Notes: generated from the sequence alone by a model not told the origin. Positions 17,239 to 26,542 are shown, counted from the stretch's first letter. The stretch is 64,000 nucleotides of DNA from Shewanella hanedai (GCF_007197645.1 NZ_VKGK01000016.1:1-64000); one strand, 5' to 3'. Numbers and translations are program-made.

Positions 17239-17884
17239 CTCTGACCGTTTCGATCAGTTCTCCGAAACCAAGTTCTTCAAATTTACGTCGAAGCTTAGCG
17301 ATATGAACATCAATCACGTTTGTGCGAGGATCAAAATGATAATCCCATACCGCTTCAAATAGCAGCGTACGGCTGATCACTTGGTTTGGATGCTCCATCA
17401 GATACTTCAATAACTGAAACTCTTTAGGCTGTAACATCAACTCATTACCGTTTAATGTCACTTTACGCGTGAGCAGCTCCATCATCAGGTTGCCAACGAC
17501 TAGCCCGGTTTCTGCAGGTTGGGATAAACCACGCTGCATTAACTTTTCAGCTCTGACTAACAGCTCTGAAAAAGCAAAAGGCTTAGTCATGTAATCGTCG
17601 CCACCCGCTCTCAAACCTTTGACTCGTTCATCCACGTGGCTGAGTGCCGACAGGATTAACACGGGAGTTTGACTACCCGTCGCTCGCAATGCCGCTAATA
17701 ACTTGAGTCCATCAAGTTGAGGTAACATACGATCCAGCAGGATAAGGTCATATTTCATGCTAGTTGCAAGCAATAAACCTTGGTGCCCATCTGAAGCGGT
17801 TTCAATATTATGTCCCTGCTCAGTAAAGCCTTTAACCACGTATTCAATAGTCGTGGCGTCATCTTCAACGAGTAATATCTTCAT
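17207..17884 (-). CDS. OmpR-family response regulator
   Basis: A 225-residue two-component regulator. The receiver domain has the acidic pocket (VEDD), phospho-acceptor Asp51 (LLDRMLP), Ser/Thr switch (LILSA) and conserved lysine (MTKPF). The C-terminal winged helix ends with WDYHFDPRTNVIDVHIAKLRRK and ETVRGAGYRL. It lies seven bases after the PepSY gene and overlaps the kinase gene. The PepSY neighbour recalls systems controlling metal reduction or envelope stress, but the targets are not visible. Confidence 0.93.
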   Translation of the reverse strand: MKILLVEDDATTIEYVVKGFTEQGHNIETASDGHQGLLLATSMKYDLILLDRMLPQLDGLKLLAALRATGSQTPVLILSALSHVDERVKGLRAGGDDYMTKPFAFSELLVRAEKLMQRGLSQPAETGLVVGNLMMELLTRKVTLNGNELMLQPKEFQLLKYLMEHPNQVISRTLLFEAVWDYHFDPRTNVIDVHIAKLRRKFEELGFGELIETVRGAGYRLRQGN

Positions 17885-17891
17885 AAGTAAC

Positions 17892-18428
17892 TTAATCCCA
17901 AGTTAGCAGTGGCAATGGACGTTGATTTTTTATATCGAAAGCCAGCCTGTGTTTGCCAGCTTCGTCGATAAGTTTAATTTCGAGATAACTGATCCCAAGA
18001 TCATGATCGATTTGTGCTTCGACAATATGGCCATGACGACCATCCATAGCCTTGTGCACTAATGAATAGAAGCTCTGATTGATCTCTTCCATCAAGAGCA
18101 CAGCTTGGAGACCATCTTTATCGTCAGCTTCTAGGGTTTCCACTTTTTGGTGGATCAGCTGACCATCTTTGGCTTTAAACTCGAATTCTGTGATGGTCTC
18201 ATTCTCAGTATCAATAAGCGAGACTTCATAGATCAATTCACCTCTTTCGACGTCGATCTCAAATTCACTTATCACACCTGAATATTGCTTTTCGATCCTG
18301 AGCATTAAGGCCTGAGGAGAAAGGTTCTGCTTATCTAGTAACATGCCGAGAACCGACTGTTCAGCCAAAGTCTGCGCTGAAAAACCAACACTCGAAAAAA
18401 GCATTAAACCCACTAGCCAACGTGCCAT
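17892..18428 (-). CDS. PepSY-domain periplasmic protein
   Basis: A 178-residue exported protein with a signal peptide (MARWLVGLMLFSSVGFSAQT). Two PepSY-like units follow: about 35-95 (LMLRIEKQYSGVISEFEIDVERGELIYEV pattern) and about 120-175 (YLEIKLIDEAGKHRLAFDIK). I start at ATG 18428, which has AAGGGGGAG just upstream; the longer frame starts 11 codons earlier. PepSY proteins encoded next to two-component systems are thought to be accessory sensors or inhibitors. The gene sits directly before the response regulator. Confidence 0.85.
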   Translation of the reverse strand: MARWLVGLMLFSSVGFSAQTLAEQSVLGMLLDKQNLSPQALMLRIEKQYSGVISEFEIDVERGELIYEVSLIDTENETITEFEFKAKDGQLIHQKVETLEADDKDGLQAVLLMEEINQSFYSLVHKAMDGRHGHIVEAQIDHDLGISYLEIKLIDEAGKHRLAFDIKNQRPLPLLTWD

Positions 18429-18594
18429 GGCTCCCCCTTTAATCATCACTATAATCTTCATCTTATATCAATCGAAAAAAAACCGTTACTGTTCAAGCTA
18501 TTCAGCTATATATTTTACGCAATTTGTCTGTACTAATGAAGCAAGCTACTTCACCTTTACCTTCTAAAGGTCTGAATTAAAGTCTGTATTTCAA

Positions 18595-18945
18595 TTAACT
18601 CGTCACTAACGTCAAACTATCAATTTCAATTTCGATACCTTGCCAGTCATCATCGACTTCACCTCTAAGAATAACTTTATTCTCGCTGCTCACTTCAATG
18701 TTACGCCAAAGTGCATTATCAATCTCCACTTCAACATCACCCGTGTTATCACGGAACAAGTAATGCTCATCACCTAAACTTTTGACCAAGTAACCCGTCA
18801 ACTCGACAGGCGCCTCATCTTTTGCGTTACTAGCATCTTTAGCGTTATTGACTAAGGTCTCAACACCAGGGCCTGTGTACGCAGCAAAAGCTGGCATGGT
18901 TAATACGCACGATAAAATAATTGAACCGGCTAACGCTTTAGACAT
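18595..18945 (-). CDS. BOF (YgiW/YdeI) family periplasmic OB-fold protein
   Basis: A 116-residue exported protein with a signal peptide ending at PAFAAYTG. The BOF domain follows: VELTGYLVKSLGDEHYLFRD, TGDVEVEIDNALW and KVILRGEVDDDW. Relatives such as YgiW in E. coli lie beside qseBC and are linked to peroxide, cadmium and acid tolerance, so its place before a two-component system repeats a known pairing. GGAGA lies six bases before ATG 18945. A 166-base gap separates it from the PepSY gene, so it may have its own promoter. Confidence 0.87.
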   Translation of the reverse strand: MSKALAGSIILSCVLTMPAFAAYTGPGVETLVNNAKDASNAKDEAPVELTGYLVKSLGDEHYLFRDNTGDVEVEIDNALWRNIEVSSENKVILRGEVDDDWQGIEIEIDSLTLVTS

Positions 18946-19047
18946 CTGATGTCTCCATTGATAAGTAATCCCAAATTCTACGGGATTGACCATATTGTGG
19001 AGATGGAAATCAAATTAACCTTTGATCATTTATGTCCCAGCGTGCCA

Positions 19048-20154
19048 TCAAGATTCTAAAATGTGAATCAACTCAGACTTAAGGGCGACTTCGGTCACGA
19101 CACCAACAGCCAAGGCGATTTTATTGGCGTAATGTAGAGGTACCTCAGCATGTATTTGGTGTTTTACCCCTTTCACACTCGCGATTAGCCGGACGGTTTC
19201 TCCCATGGTTAACATGGAATCTATCGTGATCTCTAGCTTGTTAAAACTGCGACAGAGACGTCCTTGTTTGATCGAGTTAAAACGTATCCCTTGATTTGGG
19301 ATCACCCAGCGCACTTTTGCACCGACCTCCAAACTCTCAAAGTAGGTACTGGCAATATGATGCTCGCCAAACTTGAGCCAAGTGATCTTACGCTCCTCTT
19401 CTTGAGCAATAACATGGGCGTCAAAGATATTCCTCAGACCCATTTGTTTAGCAACCGCTTCAGTACGTGGTCGCGTTAAGACTTCGTGTGGAACGCCTTG
19501 TTGCAACATCTTGCCTTGGCTAATCAAGATCATATTGTCAGCAAGCAGTAACGCTTCATTAAGATCGTGGGTCACCATGATAACCGGAATAGAGAGCTGT
19601 AATTTAAGGCGAGCAAGTTCTAAATAGAGTCGCTCTCGCGTTTCTCTGTCTACCGCAGAAAACGGTTCATCGAGTAATAACACCGAAGGTTCACGCGCCA
19701 ATGCCCGTGCCAAAGCAACTCTTTGTCGCTGACCGCCAGATAAATTAGCAGGGAGTCGATCGGGCAGGCCATGAAGGTTCACTCGCTCCAGCCACTCTTT
19801 CGCTCTCGGCACTCGTTCAGCTTTGGGAATATGATCTAACGCAGCAACCACGTTGCCCAATGCGGTCAAATTAGGAAATAGACCAAAATGTTGCGGCACA
19901 TAACCTAGATGACGTTGCTGCGGACTAAGGTGAACCTTACTTGAATCGTTAAACCAATCCCTTTCACCATAACGGATCACGCCGGACTCTGGATGACTCA
20001 ATCCAGCAATCATGCGCAGCAGAGTCGACTTTCCTCCACCAGAAGGACCGACAACCGCAAGCACTTCACCCGCTTTACACACAAATTCGGCGTCTAGCTT
20101 GATATGTTTATCTTGTTTGATTTGACAATATAGATCACCGACGTCTTGAGACAT
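19048..20154 (-). CDS. modC: Molybdate ABC transporter ATP-binding protein ModC
   Basis: A 368-residue ATPase powering molybdate import. Visible motifs are Walker A GPSGGGKST, Q-loop YVPQHFGLFPNLT, signature LSGGQRQRVALARAL, Walker B VLLLDEPFSAVD and the switch VTHDLNEAL. The C-terminal part (about 285-368) forms a TOBE/mop-type molybdate-binding domain. The frame could open at 20211, but the start at ATG 20154 matches relatives and overlaps the end of modB by 20 bases, implying coupling. It is the last gene of the moa-mod run. Confidence 0.94.
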   Translation of the reverse strand: MSQDVGDLYCQIKQDKHIKLDAEFVCKAGEVLAVVGPSGGGKSTLLRMIAGLSHPESGVIRYGERDWFNDSSKVHLSPQQRHLGYVPQHFGLFPNLTALGNVVAALDHIPKAERVPRAKEWLERVNLHGLPDRLPANLSGGQRQRVALARALAREPSVLLLDEPFSAVDRETRERLYLELARLKLQLSIPVIMVTHDLNEALLLADNMILISQGKMLQQGVPHEVLTRPRTEAVAKQMGLRNIFDAHVIAQEEERKITWLKFGEHHIASTYFESLEVGAKVRWVIPNQGIRFNSIKQGRLCRSFNKLEITIDSMLTMGETVRLIASVKGVKHQIHAEVPLHYANKIALAVGVVTEVALKSELIHILES

Positions 20155-20815
20155 GAGCGGCCCCCATACGTCGAGACAGACTGGTTGTGAAGGCCAATAC
20201 GGTGACAGCAAAAATCAGTAAGACTAACGACATCTGTCCGGCACTGGCAAAATCGAACGCTTGCACGCTGTCGTAGATAGAAATCGCGATAGTCTTGGTC
20301 TCACCAGCAATGTTACCGCCCATCATCAACACCACGCCAAACTCGCCTAAAACATGTGAGAAACAGAGCACTAAAGCCGTTAATACACCAGGCCACACCA
20401 TAGGTAATTCAATCTTAAACAGTACTTTCATTCGGCTCATGCCGCAGCAAGCTGCTGCATCCCGAACATCTTCAGGCACCGCTTCAAACGCACGCTGAAT
20501 GGGCTGAATAGCAAAGGGAATATTCACCACAATCGAGGCTACAACTAAACCTGAGAAATTAAACACCAGTTGATGACCGAGTATTCCCTCTAACAGCTGC
20601 CCAAGCCAAGATTGACTGCCCAACCCCACGAGCAAGTAGTAACCGATCACGGTAGGAGGCAATACTAAAGGCACCATGATCAGGGCTTCAACCCATGACT
20701 TGCCTCTGAACTGACGATAGGCAAGAAAGCGGCTCACAATAATAGCAAAAGGGATCAAGAGCAGCACTGTGACACTACTGAGTTTCATCGATAACAGCAG
20801 GGCTTCCCAATCCAT
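20135..20815 (-). CDS. modB: Molybdate ABC transporter permease ModB
   Basis: A 226-residue inner-membrane permease with five to six helices. The cytoplasmic EAA loop reads EDVRDAAACCGMSRMKVLFKIELP, and LGEFGVVLMMGGNIAGETKT is the ModB hallmark. It begins three bases after the modA stop and overlaps modC, so modABC is a tightly packed unit. The closely related CysT/CysW sulfate permeases are excluded by the neighbours. Confidence 0.94.
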   Translation of the reverse strand: MDWEALLLSMKLSSVTVLLLIPFAIIVSRFLAYRQFRGKSWVEALIMVPLVLPPTVIGYYLLVGLGSQSWLGQLLEGILGHQLVFNFSGLVVASIVVNIPFAIQPIQRAFEAVPEDVRDAAACCGMSRMKVLFKIELPMVWPGVLTALVLCFSHVLGEFGVVLMMGGNIAGETKTIAISIYDSVQAFDFASAGQMSLVLLIFAVTVLAFTTSLSRRMGAAHVSRRR

Positions 20816-20818
20816 TAG

Positions 20819-21634
20819 TTACTCACCCGACTCAGTCAAGGTAGCTTTGGCAGGTAAACCAAAACCAAAGTCACTGAATACCTTACGCGCGGCATCGGTT
20901 TGCAGATAAGCATAAAACGCTTTGGCTGTCGCTCCCGCTTTATTGGTCAGCACCATACGCTGGTAAATGGGGGCGTGTAGTGATTCTGGTAACGCCTGAT
21001 AATGCCCTATTTTTTGAAATTGTGGTGCGATGGCAAGTGACAACGCAATAATGCCGCCTTGCGTCGAGCCACTGACAGCAAATTGCGCTGCTTGAGCAAC
21101 ATTCTCGCCATAAATGAGGTGTGGGGTCAGTGACTCCCATAAACCAAATGTAGTTAAGAGAGCACGGGCTCGCTCTCCATAGGGCGCATGATCTGGATTG
21201 GCGATAGCGAAACGCTTTAACTCACCACTGTCGATTAAGGCCTTTAATCCCTTTAACTCAGGATCCAACTGCAGCGGTGAATTAATCGGAGCTGCAATCG
21301 CAAGTCGGCCCACAGCATAGAGCACACCATCGTCGACCGTCACACCTGATTTAGCCAACTGTTCAATGTACTTTTCGTCAGCTGACATAAACATCTGAAA
21401 AGGTGCACCATGTTTAATCTGCGCCACAAAATTTCCCGAAGAACCATAGGAAATCCGTACCTTCTCACCGGTATCTTGAGTAAATTGCTTCGCGAGTTCA
21501 TCCAGTGCAAATTTAATATTTGATGCCGCAGCAATCACAGGCACATCACTCGCGTTAGCGTTGGTGACCGCCATGCTCAATACCAAGACAAGGCTCGCAA
21601 CTGCCAGCGCGAATCCTCTTCTCAATCGAATCAT
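20819..21634 (-). CDS. modA: Molybdate-binding periplasmic protein ModA
   Basis: A 271-residue periplasmic receptor with a Sec signal peptide ending near TNANA. The oxyanion pocket motifs VIAAASNIKFALDELA and SYGSSGNFVAQI (serines that bind molybdate), IANPDHAPYGERA and VSGSTQGGIIAL are present. It follows moaE after only 22 bases, so uptake and cofactor synthesis are probably one transcript. Tungstate binding is also possible in this family. Confidence 0.94.
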   Translation of the reverse strand: MIRLRRGFALAVASLVLVLSMAVTNANASDVPVIAAASNIKFALDELAKQFTQDTGEKVRISYGSSGNFVAQIKHGAPFQMFMSADEKYIEQLAKSGVTVDDGVLYAVGRLAIAAPINSPLQLDPELKGLKALIDSGELKRFAIANPDHAPYGERARALLTTFGLWESLTPHLIYGENVAQAAQFAVSGSTQGGIIALSLAIAPQFQKIGHYQALPESLHAPIYQRMVLTNKAGATAKAFYAYLQTDAARKVFSDFGFGLPAKATLTESGE

Positions 21635-21656
21635 GCTTTTCCCTTGTCACTCAAAC

Positions 21657-22124
21657 TTAGGATTTATCCCACATTTTAGCTGCTTGCTCATCAGCATCTT
21701 TAGCTTCAACCCAATTTTTGCCTGTTTCACCGGCTTCCAGTTTCCAAAAAGGCGCTTTGGTTTTAAGAAAATCTATCAAGAATTCACAAGCTGCAAAAGC
21801 GGCTTTACGATGAGCACTGGTCACGCCGATAAAAACAATCTGTTCGCCTAAAGCCATCGTACCAACACGGTGTATTATGGTCACCTTGTTTAAAGGCCAA
21901 CGCTCACGAGCCTCAACGGCTATTTGTTGCAGTACACCTTCGGTCATACCAGGGTAATGCTCTAAGGTCAGGTCCGTCACCACGCTGCCGTCATTAAAGT
22001 CTCTGACTTTGCCGACAAAAGTCACCACTGCGCCATCACTATTATCATCCGCGATTAGGGCGTATTCATCAGAAACACTAAAGTCCTGAGTTTGAACTAC
22101 CACTTTACTCAACGTAGCCGACAT
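21657..22124 (-). CDS. moaE: Molybdopterin synthase large subunit MoaE
   Basis: A 155-residue catalytic subunit that converts cPMP to molybdopterin using sulfur carried by MoaD. Family motifs are GAVVTFVGKVRDF, LEHYPGMTE, IIHRVGTMALGEQIVFIGV (with the active-site region) and AFAACEFLIDFLKTKAPFWK, which contains the essential lysine. It starts two bases after the moaD stop. Its length is normal. Confidence 0.95.
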   Translation of the reverse strand: MSATLSKVVVQTQDFSVSDEYALIADDNSDGAVVTFVGKVRDFNDGSVVTDLTLEHYPGMTEGVLQQIAVEARERWPLNKVTIIHRVGTMALGEQIVFIGVTSAHRKAAFAACEFLIDFLKTKAPFWKLEAGETGKNWVEAKDADEQAAKMWDKS

Positions 22125-22126
22125 GA

Positions 22127-22378
22127 CTAACCCCCAGTGACTGGCGGGAAGAAAGCGACTTCATCGCCATCTTGAACTGGTGTGTCCCAACCACTGATGG
22201 TTTGATTGACCGCAACCAGCAATTTATCTGACACCAATACCTTGCCCCATTTGTCATCTTTCGATGCAAGAACAGCACGCAGTGCCTCGGCAGTTGTGGT
22301 CTCAGCTGTCGCTTCAACTTGTATAGAGCTCTCGCCGAGTAGTTCTCTCACCTGTGCAAAAAACAAAACATTAATCAT
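22127..22378 (-). CDS. moaD: Molybdopterin synthase sulfur carrier MoaD
   Basis: An 83-residue ubiquitin-fold protein ending in the obligatory Gly-Gly (FFPPVTGG) that MoeB adenylates and that then carries thiocarboxylate to MoaE. It begins MINVLFFAQVRELLG. It is packed between moaC (three bases) and moaE (two bases). Confidence 0.95.
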   Translation of the reverse strand: MINVLFFAQVRELLGESSIQVEATAETTTAEALRAVLASKDDKWGKVLVSDKLLVAVNQTISGWDTPVQDGDEVAFFPPVTGG

Positions 22379-22381
22379 AAT

Positions 22382-22858
22382 TTATACCTTGAAATGACCT
22401 GACTTACCGCCGCGTTTTTCTAACAGGCGCGTCTGGGTGATCACCATATCTTTTTGAACCGCTTTACACATGTCATAAATGGTTAAGGCTGCAACCGAAG
22501 CGGCCGTTAATGCTTCCATCTCAACACCTGTTTTACCAGACAGTTTACATAAACTGGTGATACGCACTCGGCTATGTTCAGGTTGAGCCTCGAGCTCCAC
22601 CTCAACTTTAGTCAACATAAGCGGATGACAAAGAGGAATGAGATCTGAGGTTTTCTTCGCAGCTTGAATACCAGCAATACGTGCGGTCGCAAATACATCA
22701 CCTTTATGGTGACTGCCACTCATGATCATCTCAAGCGTTGCTGGAGCCATCTCAATAAAGGCTTCCGCGCGGGCTTCTCTTTCAGTGACTGCTTTTTCAG
22801 TCACATCAACCATATGGGCATTACCATCGGCATTGATATGGGTAAACTTATTGCTCAT
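22382..22858 (-). CDS. moaC: Cyclic pyranopterin monophosphate synthase MoaC
   Basis: A 158-residue enzyme acting after MoaA to form cyclic pyranopterin monophosphate. Motifs are [23 protein letters not shown] (active-site lysine and histidine), [13 protein letters not shown] and [13 protein letters not shown]. The length matches E. coli MoaC. A 65-base gap to moaB lacks an obvious terminator. Confidence 0.95.
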   Translation of the reverse strand: MSNKFTHINADGNAHMVDVTEKAVTEREARAEAFIEMAPATLEMIMSGSHHKGDVFATARIAGIQAAKKTSDLIPLCHPLMLTKVEVELEAQPEHSRVRITSLCKLSGKTGVEMEALTAASVAALTIYDMCKAVQKDMVITQTRLLEKRGGKSGHFKV

Positions 22859-22923
22859 TTATTTAAACCTTATTGTTTCGGCAACGACTTTTCTAAATGT
22901 GTAGTTGCTCTTACGACTTAACG

Positions 22924-23451
22924 TTATTCAGACACGAGCTGCTTGAGATGCATGACGAAGTTGCAGGGACGATGCGTCGCATCCAATTGTTCTTTAATTA
23001 GCTTATTCCAACCCGTTCGACATGCGCCCGTTGAACCCGGCAAGCAGAAGACAGCGGTTTGGTTAGCGAAACCACCCAAGGCTCTAGATTGCACTGTCGA
23101 TGTGCCGAGTTCGGTATACGTGATGTGGCGGAACAGCTCGCCAAAACCTTCAATCTCTCGATCAAACAAAGGTTTCACCGCTTCCGGCGTATTATCACGA
23201 ACGGTAAAGCCTGTGCCACCAGTTGTTATAATGACTTGCACCTCTTTCGATGCAATCCATTCAGATATGACTGCACGGATCTGGTACTTATCATCTTTAA
23301 TGAGCTTACGTTCAATAAGCTTATGTCCGGCTTCAATCAGATTATCTTCAAGGAACTGGCCTGAGGTATCTTGGCTTAAATTTCGGCTATCGGACAAGGT
23401 AAGAACAGCAATATTTAAAGGGATAAACTGGTTCGTGGTGCAATGGCCCAT
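22924..23451 (-). CDS. moaB: Molybdopterin adenylyltransferase-like protein MoaB
   Basis: A 175-residue MogA/MoaB fold protein with IAVLTLSDSR, ITTGGTGFTVRD and LPGSTGACRTGWNKLI. In E. coli MoaB does not adenylate molybdopterin, a role held by MogA; in organisms without MogA it may do so. No mogA is seen in the window. It sits second in the moa run. Confidence 0.9.
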   Translation of the reverse strand: MGHCTTNQFIPLNIAVLTLSDSRNLSQDTSGQFLEDNLIEAGHKLIERKLIKDDKYQIRAVISEWIASKEVQVIITTGGTGFTVRDNTPEAVKPLFDREIEGFGELFRHITYTELGTSTVQSRALGGFANQTAVFCLPGSTGACRTGWNKLIKEQLDATHRPCNFVMHLKQLVSE

Positions 23452-23548
23452 AATGGTTCTCTATTTAATCGTCACTTAAAGAATACTGAGAAATTATACC
23501 CATGAAATTCTGCAAAAAATTTGCACAAGATCATGGGACCGATTGAAA

Positions 23549-24529
23549 TCAACCTCCGATAGAGGCTAAATGCTGAGTCACACCGGTAATGCCATCGTGG
23601 AGGAAATGCGTTTCTTTCTTCTGGGCAAGTTGTCCATGAAGACGCTGGATCAGTTCAGGTCTTTGGGATGAGTCTTGCAGCAAATCTCTGAGATCGACAC
23701 CATTTTCAGTAAACAAACAGAGGTGTAGTTTACCGTTAGCAGATACGCGTAATCGATTGCAGCTGGCACAGAAATGCTTGTCATAAGGCATGATCAAACC
23801 AATACGCCCTTTATGATCGTCGCGGCTAAAGTTTTGCGCCGGGCCGTCATCCACAGCAGACTGGTCAAGTCCCCAACCATCAGCAATAAGCTGAGATCTG
23901 ATATCTGAACCCGCTAAATGGTGTGCCTGGAAATAGTCACGACCCAGTCCAGTTTCCATCAATTCGATGAAACGCAGATCTATCGGGGTATTTTTAATCC
24001 AGTGCAGAAAACGTGGTAGGTCTTTATCGTTCAAACCTTTAAGCAACACGGCGTTGATCTTGACTCGTTCAAAACCGGCATCAAGAGCAGCATCAATACC
24101 ACGCATTACTTCGTCGAACTTATTTTCACCCGTGATTTGATAGAACATCTTAGGATCTAAGCTGTCGACAGAGACATTGATACGTCTTAAGCCTGCGTCA
24201 TACCACTCACGCGCATGCTTCTCTAAACGGTAACCGTTTGTCGTCGTCGCGATAGTTTTGATCTTATCGTTATCGGCAACAGCACGAATGATGTCAGTAA
24301 AGTCTTTGCGCAGCGTGGGCTCGCCACCAGTGATACGGATCTTTTGAGTACCGACTTCAGCAAAGGCAGCAATCAAATTTTCTATTTCACTGAGCGCCAT
24401 AAACTTAGAACGACCATTTGGCCGGTATCCGTCAGGGAGGCAGTAAGTGCATTTGAAATTACACACGTCAGTCACTGACATGCGCAAATAGTGAAATCTT
24501 CGACCAAAATTGTCTTGTAGTTGAGACAT
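23549..24529 (-). CDS. moaA: GTP 3',8-cyclase MoaA
   Basis: A 326-residue radical SAM enzyme starting molybdenum cofactor synthesis by cyclising GTP. The N-terminal cluster motif is CNFKCTYC, ITGGEPTLR follows, and the C-terminal cluster is in CASCNRLRVSANGKLHLCL. The C-terminal Gly-Gly (LASIGG) needed for activity is present. ATG 24529 with AAGGTGATC upstream matches relatives; 22 extra codons in the open frame are excluded because they run through the Moco riboswitch. This is the first gene of moaABCDE-modABC. Confidence 0.95.
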   Translation of the reverse strand: MSQLQDNFGRRFHYLRMSVTDVCNFKCTYCLPDGYRPNGRSKFMALSEIENLIAAFAEVGTQKIRITGGEPTLRKDFTDIIRAVADNDKIKTIATTTNGYRLEKHAREWYDAGLRRINVSVDSLDPKMFYQITGENKFDEVMRGIDAALDAGFERVKINAVLLKGLNDKDLPRFLHWIKNTPIDLRFIELMETGLGRDYFQAHHLAGSDIRSQLIADGWGLDQSAVDDGPAQNFSRDDHKGRIGLIMPYDKHFCASCNRLRVSANGKLHLCLFTENGVDLRDLLQDSSQRPELIQRLHGQLAQKKETHFLHDGITGVTQHLASIGG

Positions 24530-24532
24530 GAT

Positions 24533-24652
24533 CACCTTTCCAAGTAAGGGGAGGTGAGAGAATTTCTTATCACACCCCGGTGGCGTTATTGCCACGGCTT
24601 AGCGTCCATATCTGTTGACGTAGGACAAAAAGCTCGGAGAACCGTCAGGGAG
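24533..24652 (-). promoter_or_regulatory. Moco (molybdenum/tungsten cofactor) riboswitch
   Basis: The leader of moaA closely resembles the E. coli moaA Moco RNA as I remember it: CTCCCTGACGG, GTCAACAGATATGG, TAAGCCGTGGCAATAACG, GCCACCGGGGTGTG and CACCTCCC, ending at GGAAAGGTGATC next to the ATG. GGGGTGTGA and CTCACCTCCCC can pair into a stem close to the ribosome-binding site. The RNA would lower translation of moaA when Moco is abundant. Recognition is by eye. Confidence 0.78.
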
Positions 24653-24732
24653 CAATTATAGGCATATTTGCCCCCTGAACCCTAGCGTTAAAGCGCTATT
24701 TCTTACTCAGAAACCCTCAGACGTTAACATTT

Positions 24733-24748
24733 TGTGACACCGCTCACG
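24733..24748. promoter_or_regulatory. Candidate CRP site between moaA and the ETF-QO gene
   Basis: TGTGACACCGCTCACG matches TGTGA-N6-TCACA with one mismatch. It lies about 80 bases upstream of the riboswitch on the minus strand and about 127 bases before the ETF-QO start on the plus strand. CRP controls anaerobic respiration in Shewanella, which fits activation of Moco synthesis. Confidence 0.5.
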
Positions 24749-24874
24749 CTCAAAAAGCACCTAACCTAGACTTAAGTTACTGTATAAACTCTGTGCCATT
24801 GTCTGATTTTGATGTAAGGTAGTTAGATGATTAAAACATCCGTTTAACGGGGAAATCTACCTAGAGGTGAAGTG

Positions 24875-26524
24875 ATGGAACGCGAATCGATGGAGTTCGA
24901 TGTTGTTATCGTTGGAGCAGGGCCAGCGGGCCTAGCGACAGCGTGTAGACTGATGCAAGTATCAAAAGACAGTGGACAAGAGATCGCCGTTTGTGTGGTA
25001 GAGAAAGGTTCAGAAGTTGGCGCCCATATTCTTTCTGGCGCAGTGTTTGAGCCGAAAGTTCTTGGAGAGTTATTTCCCGATTGGCGCGACACAGGTGCTC
25101 CGCTCCATACGTCTGTCGTGAGCGATGAAATTCACATGCTAAGCTCTCCATCATCGTCACGATTGATGCCCAACGCACTCCTTCCAAAAACCATGCATAA
25201 CGAAGGCAACTACATTATCAGTGTCGGCAATCTTGCACGCTGGTTAGCCGAACGTGCTGAAGAACTCGGTGTCGAAATTTTCCCAGGCTTTCCAGCCAGT
25301 GGCCTGCTCTTCAATGAAGATCAAAGTGTTAAAGGCATACTCATCGGTGACATGGGCGTTGGGGCTGATGGTCAAGAAAAGAGTAGCTTTGAACCAGGCA
25401 TGGAACTACACGCTAAATACACTATATTCAGTGAAGGTTGTCGCGGTCATCTCGGTAAGCAATTAATCGAAAAATATCACCTCGATAATGGTAAAACACC
25501 TCAACACTACGGCTTAGGCTTTAAAGAGATCTGGAAGGTTCCGAGCGAACAACATGAGCTAGGTAAAGTGGTACACACTGGCGGCTGGCCACTTAATGAT
25601 GGCGCTTCAGGTGGCGGTTTCCTTTATCACCTTGAAGATAACCAGATAGCTGTTGGTTTAATTGTCGACCTCAATTATCAAAACCCTCATCTGAGTCCAT
25701 TCGATGAGTTTCAGCGTTATAAGACACACCCTGTTATCGCCAAATATCTCGAAGGTGGTGAGCGCTTAAGTTATGGCGCACGAGCAATCACCAAAGGCGG
25801 ATTAAACTCTTTGCCTAAAATGAGCTTCCCTGGCGGACTCATCATAGGGTGTAATGCAGGAACTCTTAACTTTGCCAAGATAAAAGGCACTCATACCGCG
25901 ATGAAGAGCGGCATTCTCGCTGCGGAAACCATTGCACAAGCATTGTTAGCGGGTGTTGAAGGCGGTAAAGATCTCGATTGTTATGCTGAAAAGTTTGAGC
26001 AAAGCTGGCTGCAAGATGAACTTTATAAGTCACGCAACTTCGGCCCTGCCATGCACAAATTCGGAACGTACCTCGGTGGTGCATTTAACTTTATCGACCA
26101 AAATTGGTTTGGCGGTAAATTCCCTATTACCTTAAGGGATGAAAAACCTGACTATGCTCAGATGGCTGAAGTAGGGGCCTACAAGAAGATTGACTACCCT
26201 AAGCCAGACGGTAAGTTAAGTTTTGATAAAAACTCATCTGTTTATCTATCTAATACTTTCCATGAGGAAGATCAGCTTTGTCATCTCAAACTTAAAAATG
26301 ACCGCATCCCTATCGATGTCAACTTAGTTAAGTTTGATGAACCTGCTCAACGATACTGCCCTGCAGGCGTTTATGAGGTGATAGAAGAGGAAGGCGAAAA
26401 CAAGTTTGTCATTAATAGCCAAAACTGTATTCACTGCAAAACCTGTGATATCAAAGATCCAAGCCAGAATATCACTTGGGTCACCCCAGAAGGCGGCGGT
26501 GGACCTAACTACCCTAATATGTAG
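24875..26524 (+). CDS. Electron transfer flavoprotein-ubiquinone oxidoreductase
   Basis: A 549-residue membrane-associated enzyme passing electrons from ETF (fatty and amino acid dehydrogenation) to the quinone pool. It has the FAD-binding DVVIVGAGPAGLATA, EKGSEVGAHILSGAVFEP, ubiquinone-domain segments and a C-terminal 4Fe-4S motif CIHCKTCDIKDPSQNITW. The ATG at 24875 has AGAGGTGA upstream; a GTG one codon earlier also opens the frame. It is a single gene, divergent from moaA. ETF genes are not in the window. Confidence 0.95.
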   Translation: MERESMEFDVVIVGAGPAGLATACRLMQVSKDSGQEIAVCVVEKGSEVGAHILSGAVFEPKVLGELFPDWRDTGAPLHTSVVSDEIHMLSSPSSSRLMPNALLPKTMHNEGNYIISVGNLARWLAERAEELGVEIFPGFPASGLLFNEDQSVKGILIGDMGVGADGQEKSSFEPGMELHAKYTIFSEGCRGHLGKQLIEKYHLDNGKTPQHYGLGFKEIWKVPSEQHELGKVVHTGGWPLNDGASGGGFLYHLEDNQIAVGLIVDLNYQNPHLSPFDEFQRYKTHPVIAKYLEGGERLSYGARAITKGGLNSLPKMSFPGGLIIGCNAGTLNFAKIKGTHTAMKSGILAAETIAQALLAGVEGGKDLDCYAEKFEQSWLQDELYKSRNFGPAMHKFGTYLGGAFNFIDQNWFGGKFPITLRDEKPDYAQMAEVGAYKKIDYPKPDGKLSFDKNSSVYLSNTFHEEDQLCHLKLKNDRIPIDVNLVKFDEPAQRYCPAGVYEVIEEEGENKFVINSQNCIHCKTCDIKDPSQNITWVTPEGGGGPNYPNM

Positions 26525-26542
26525 GGAATAGAACAGACAAAA

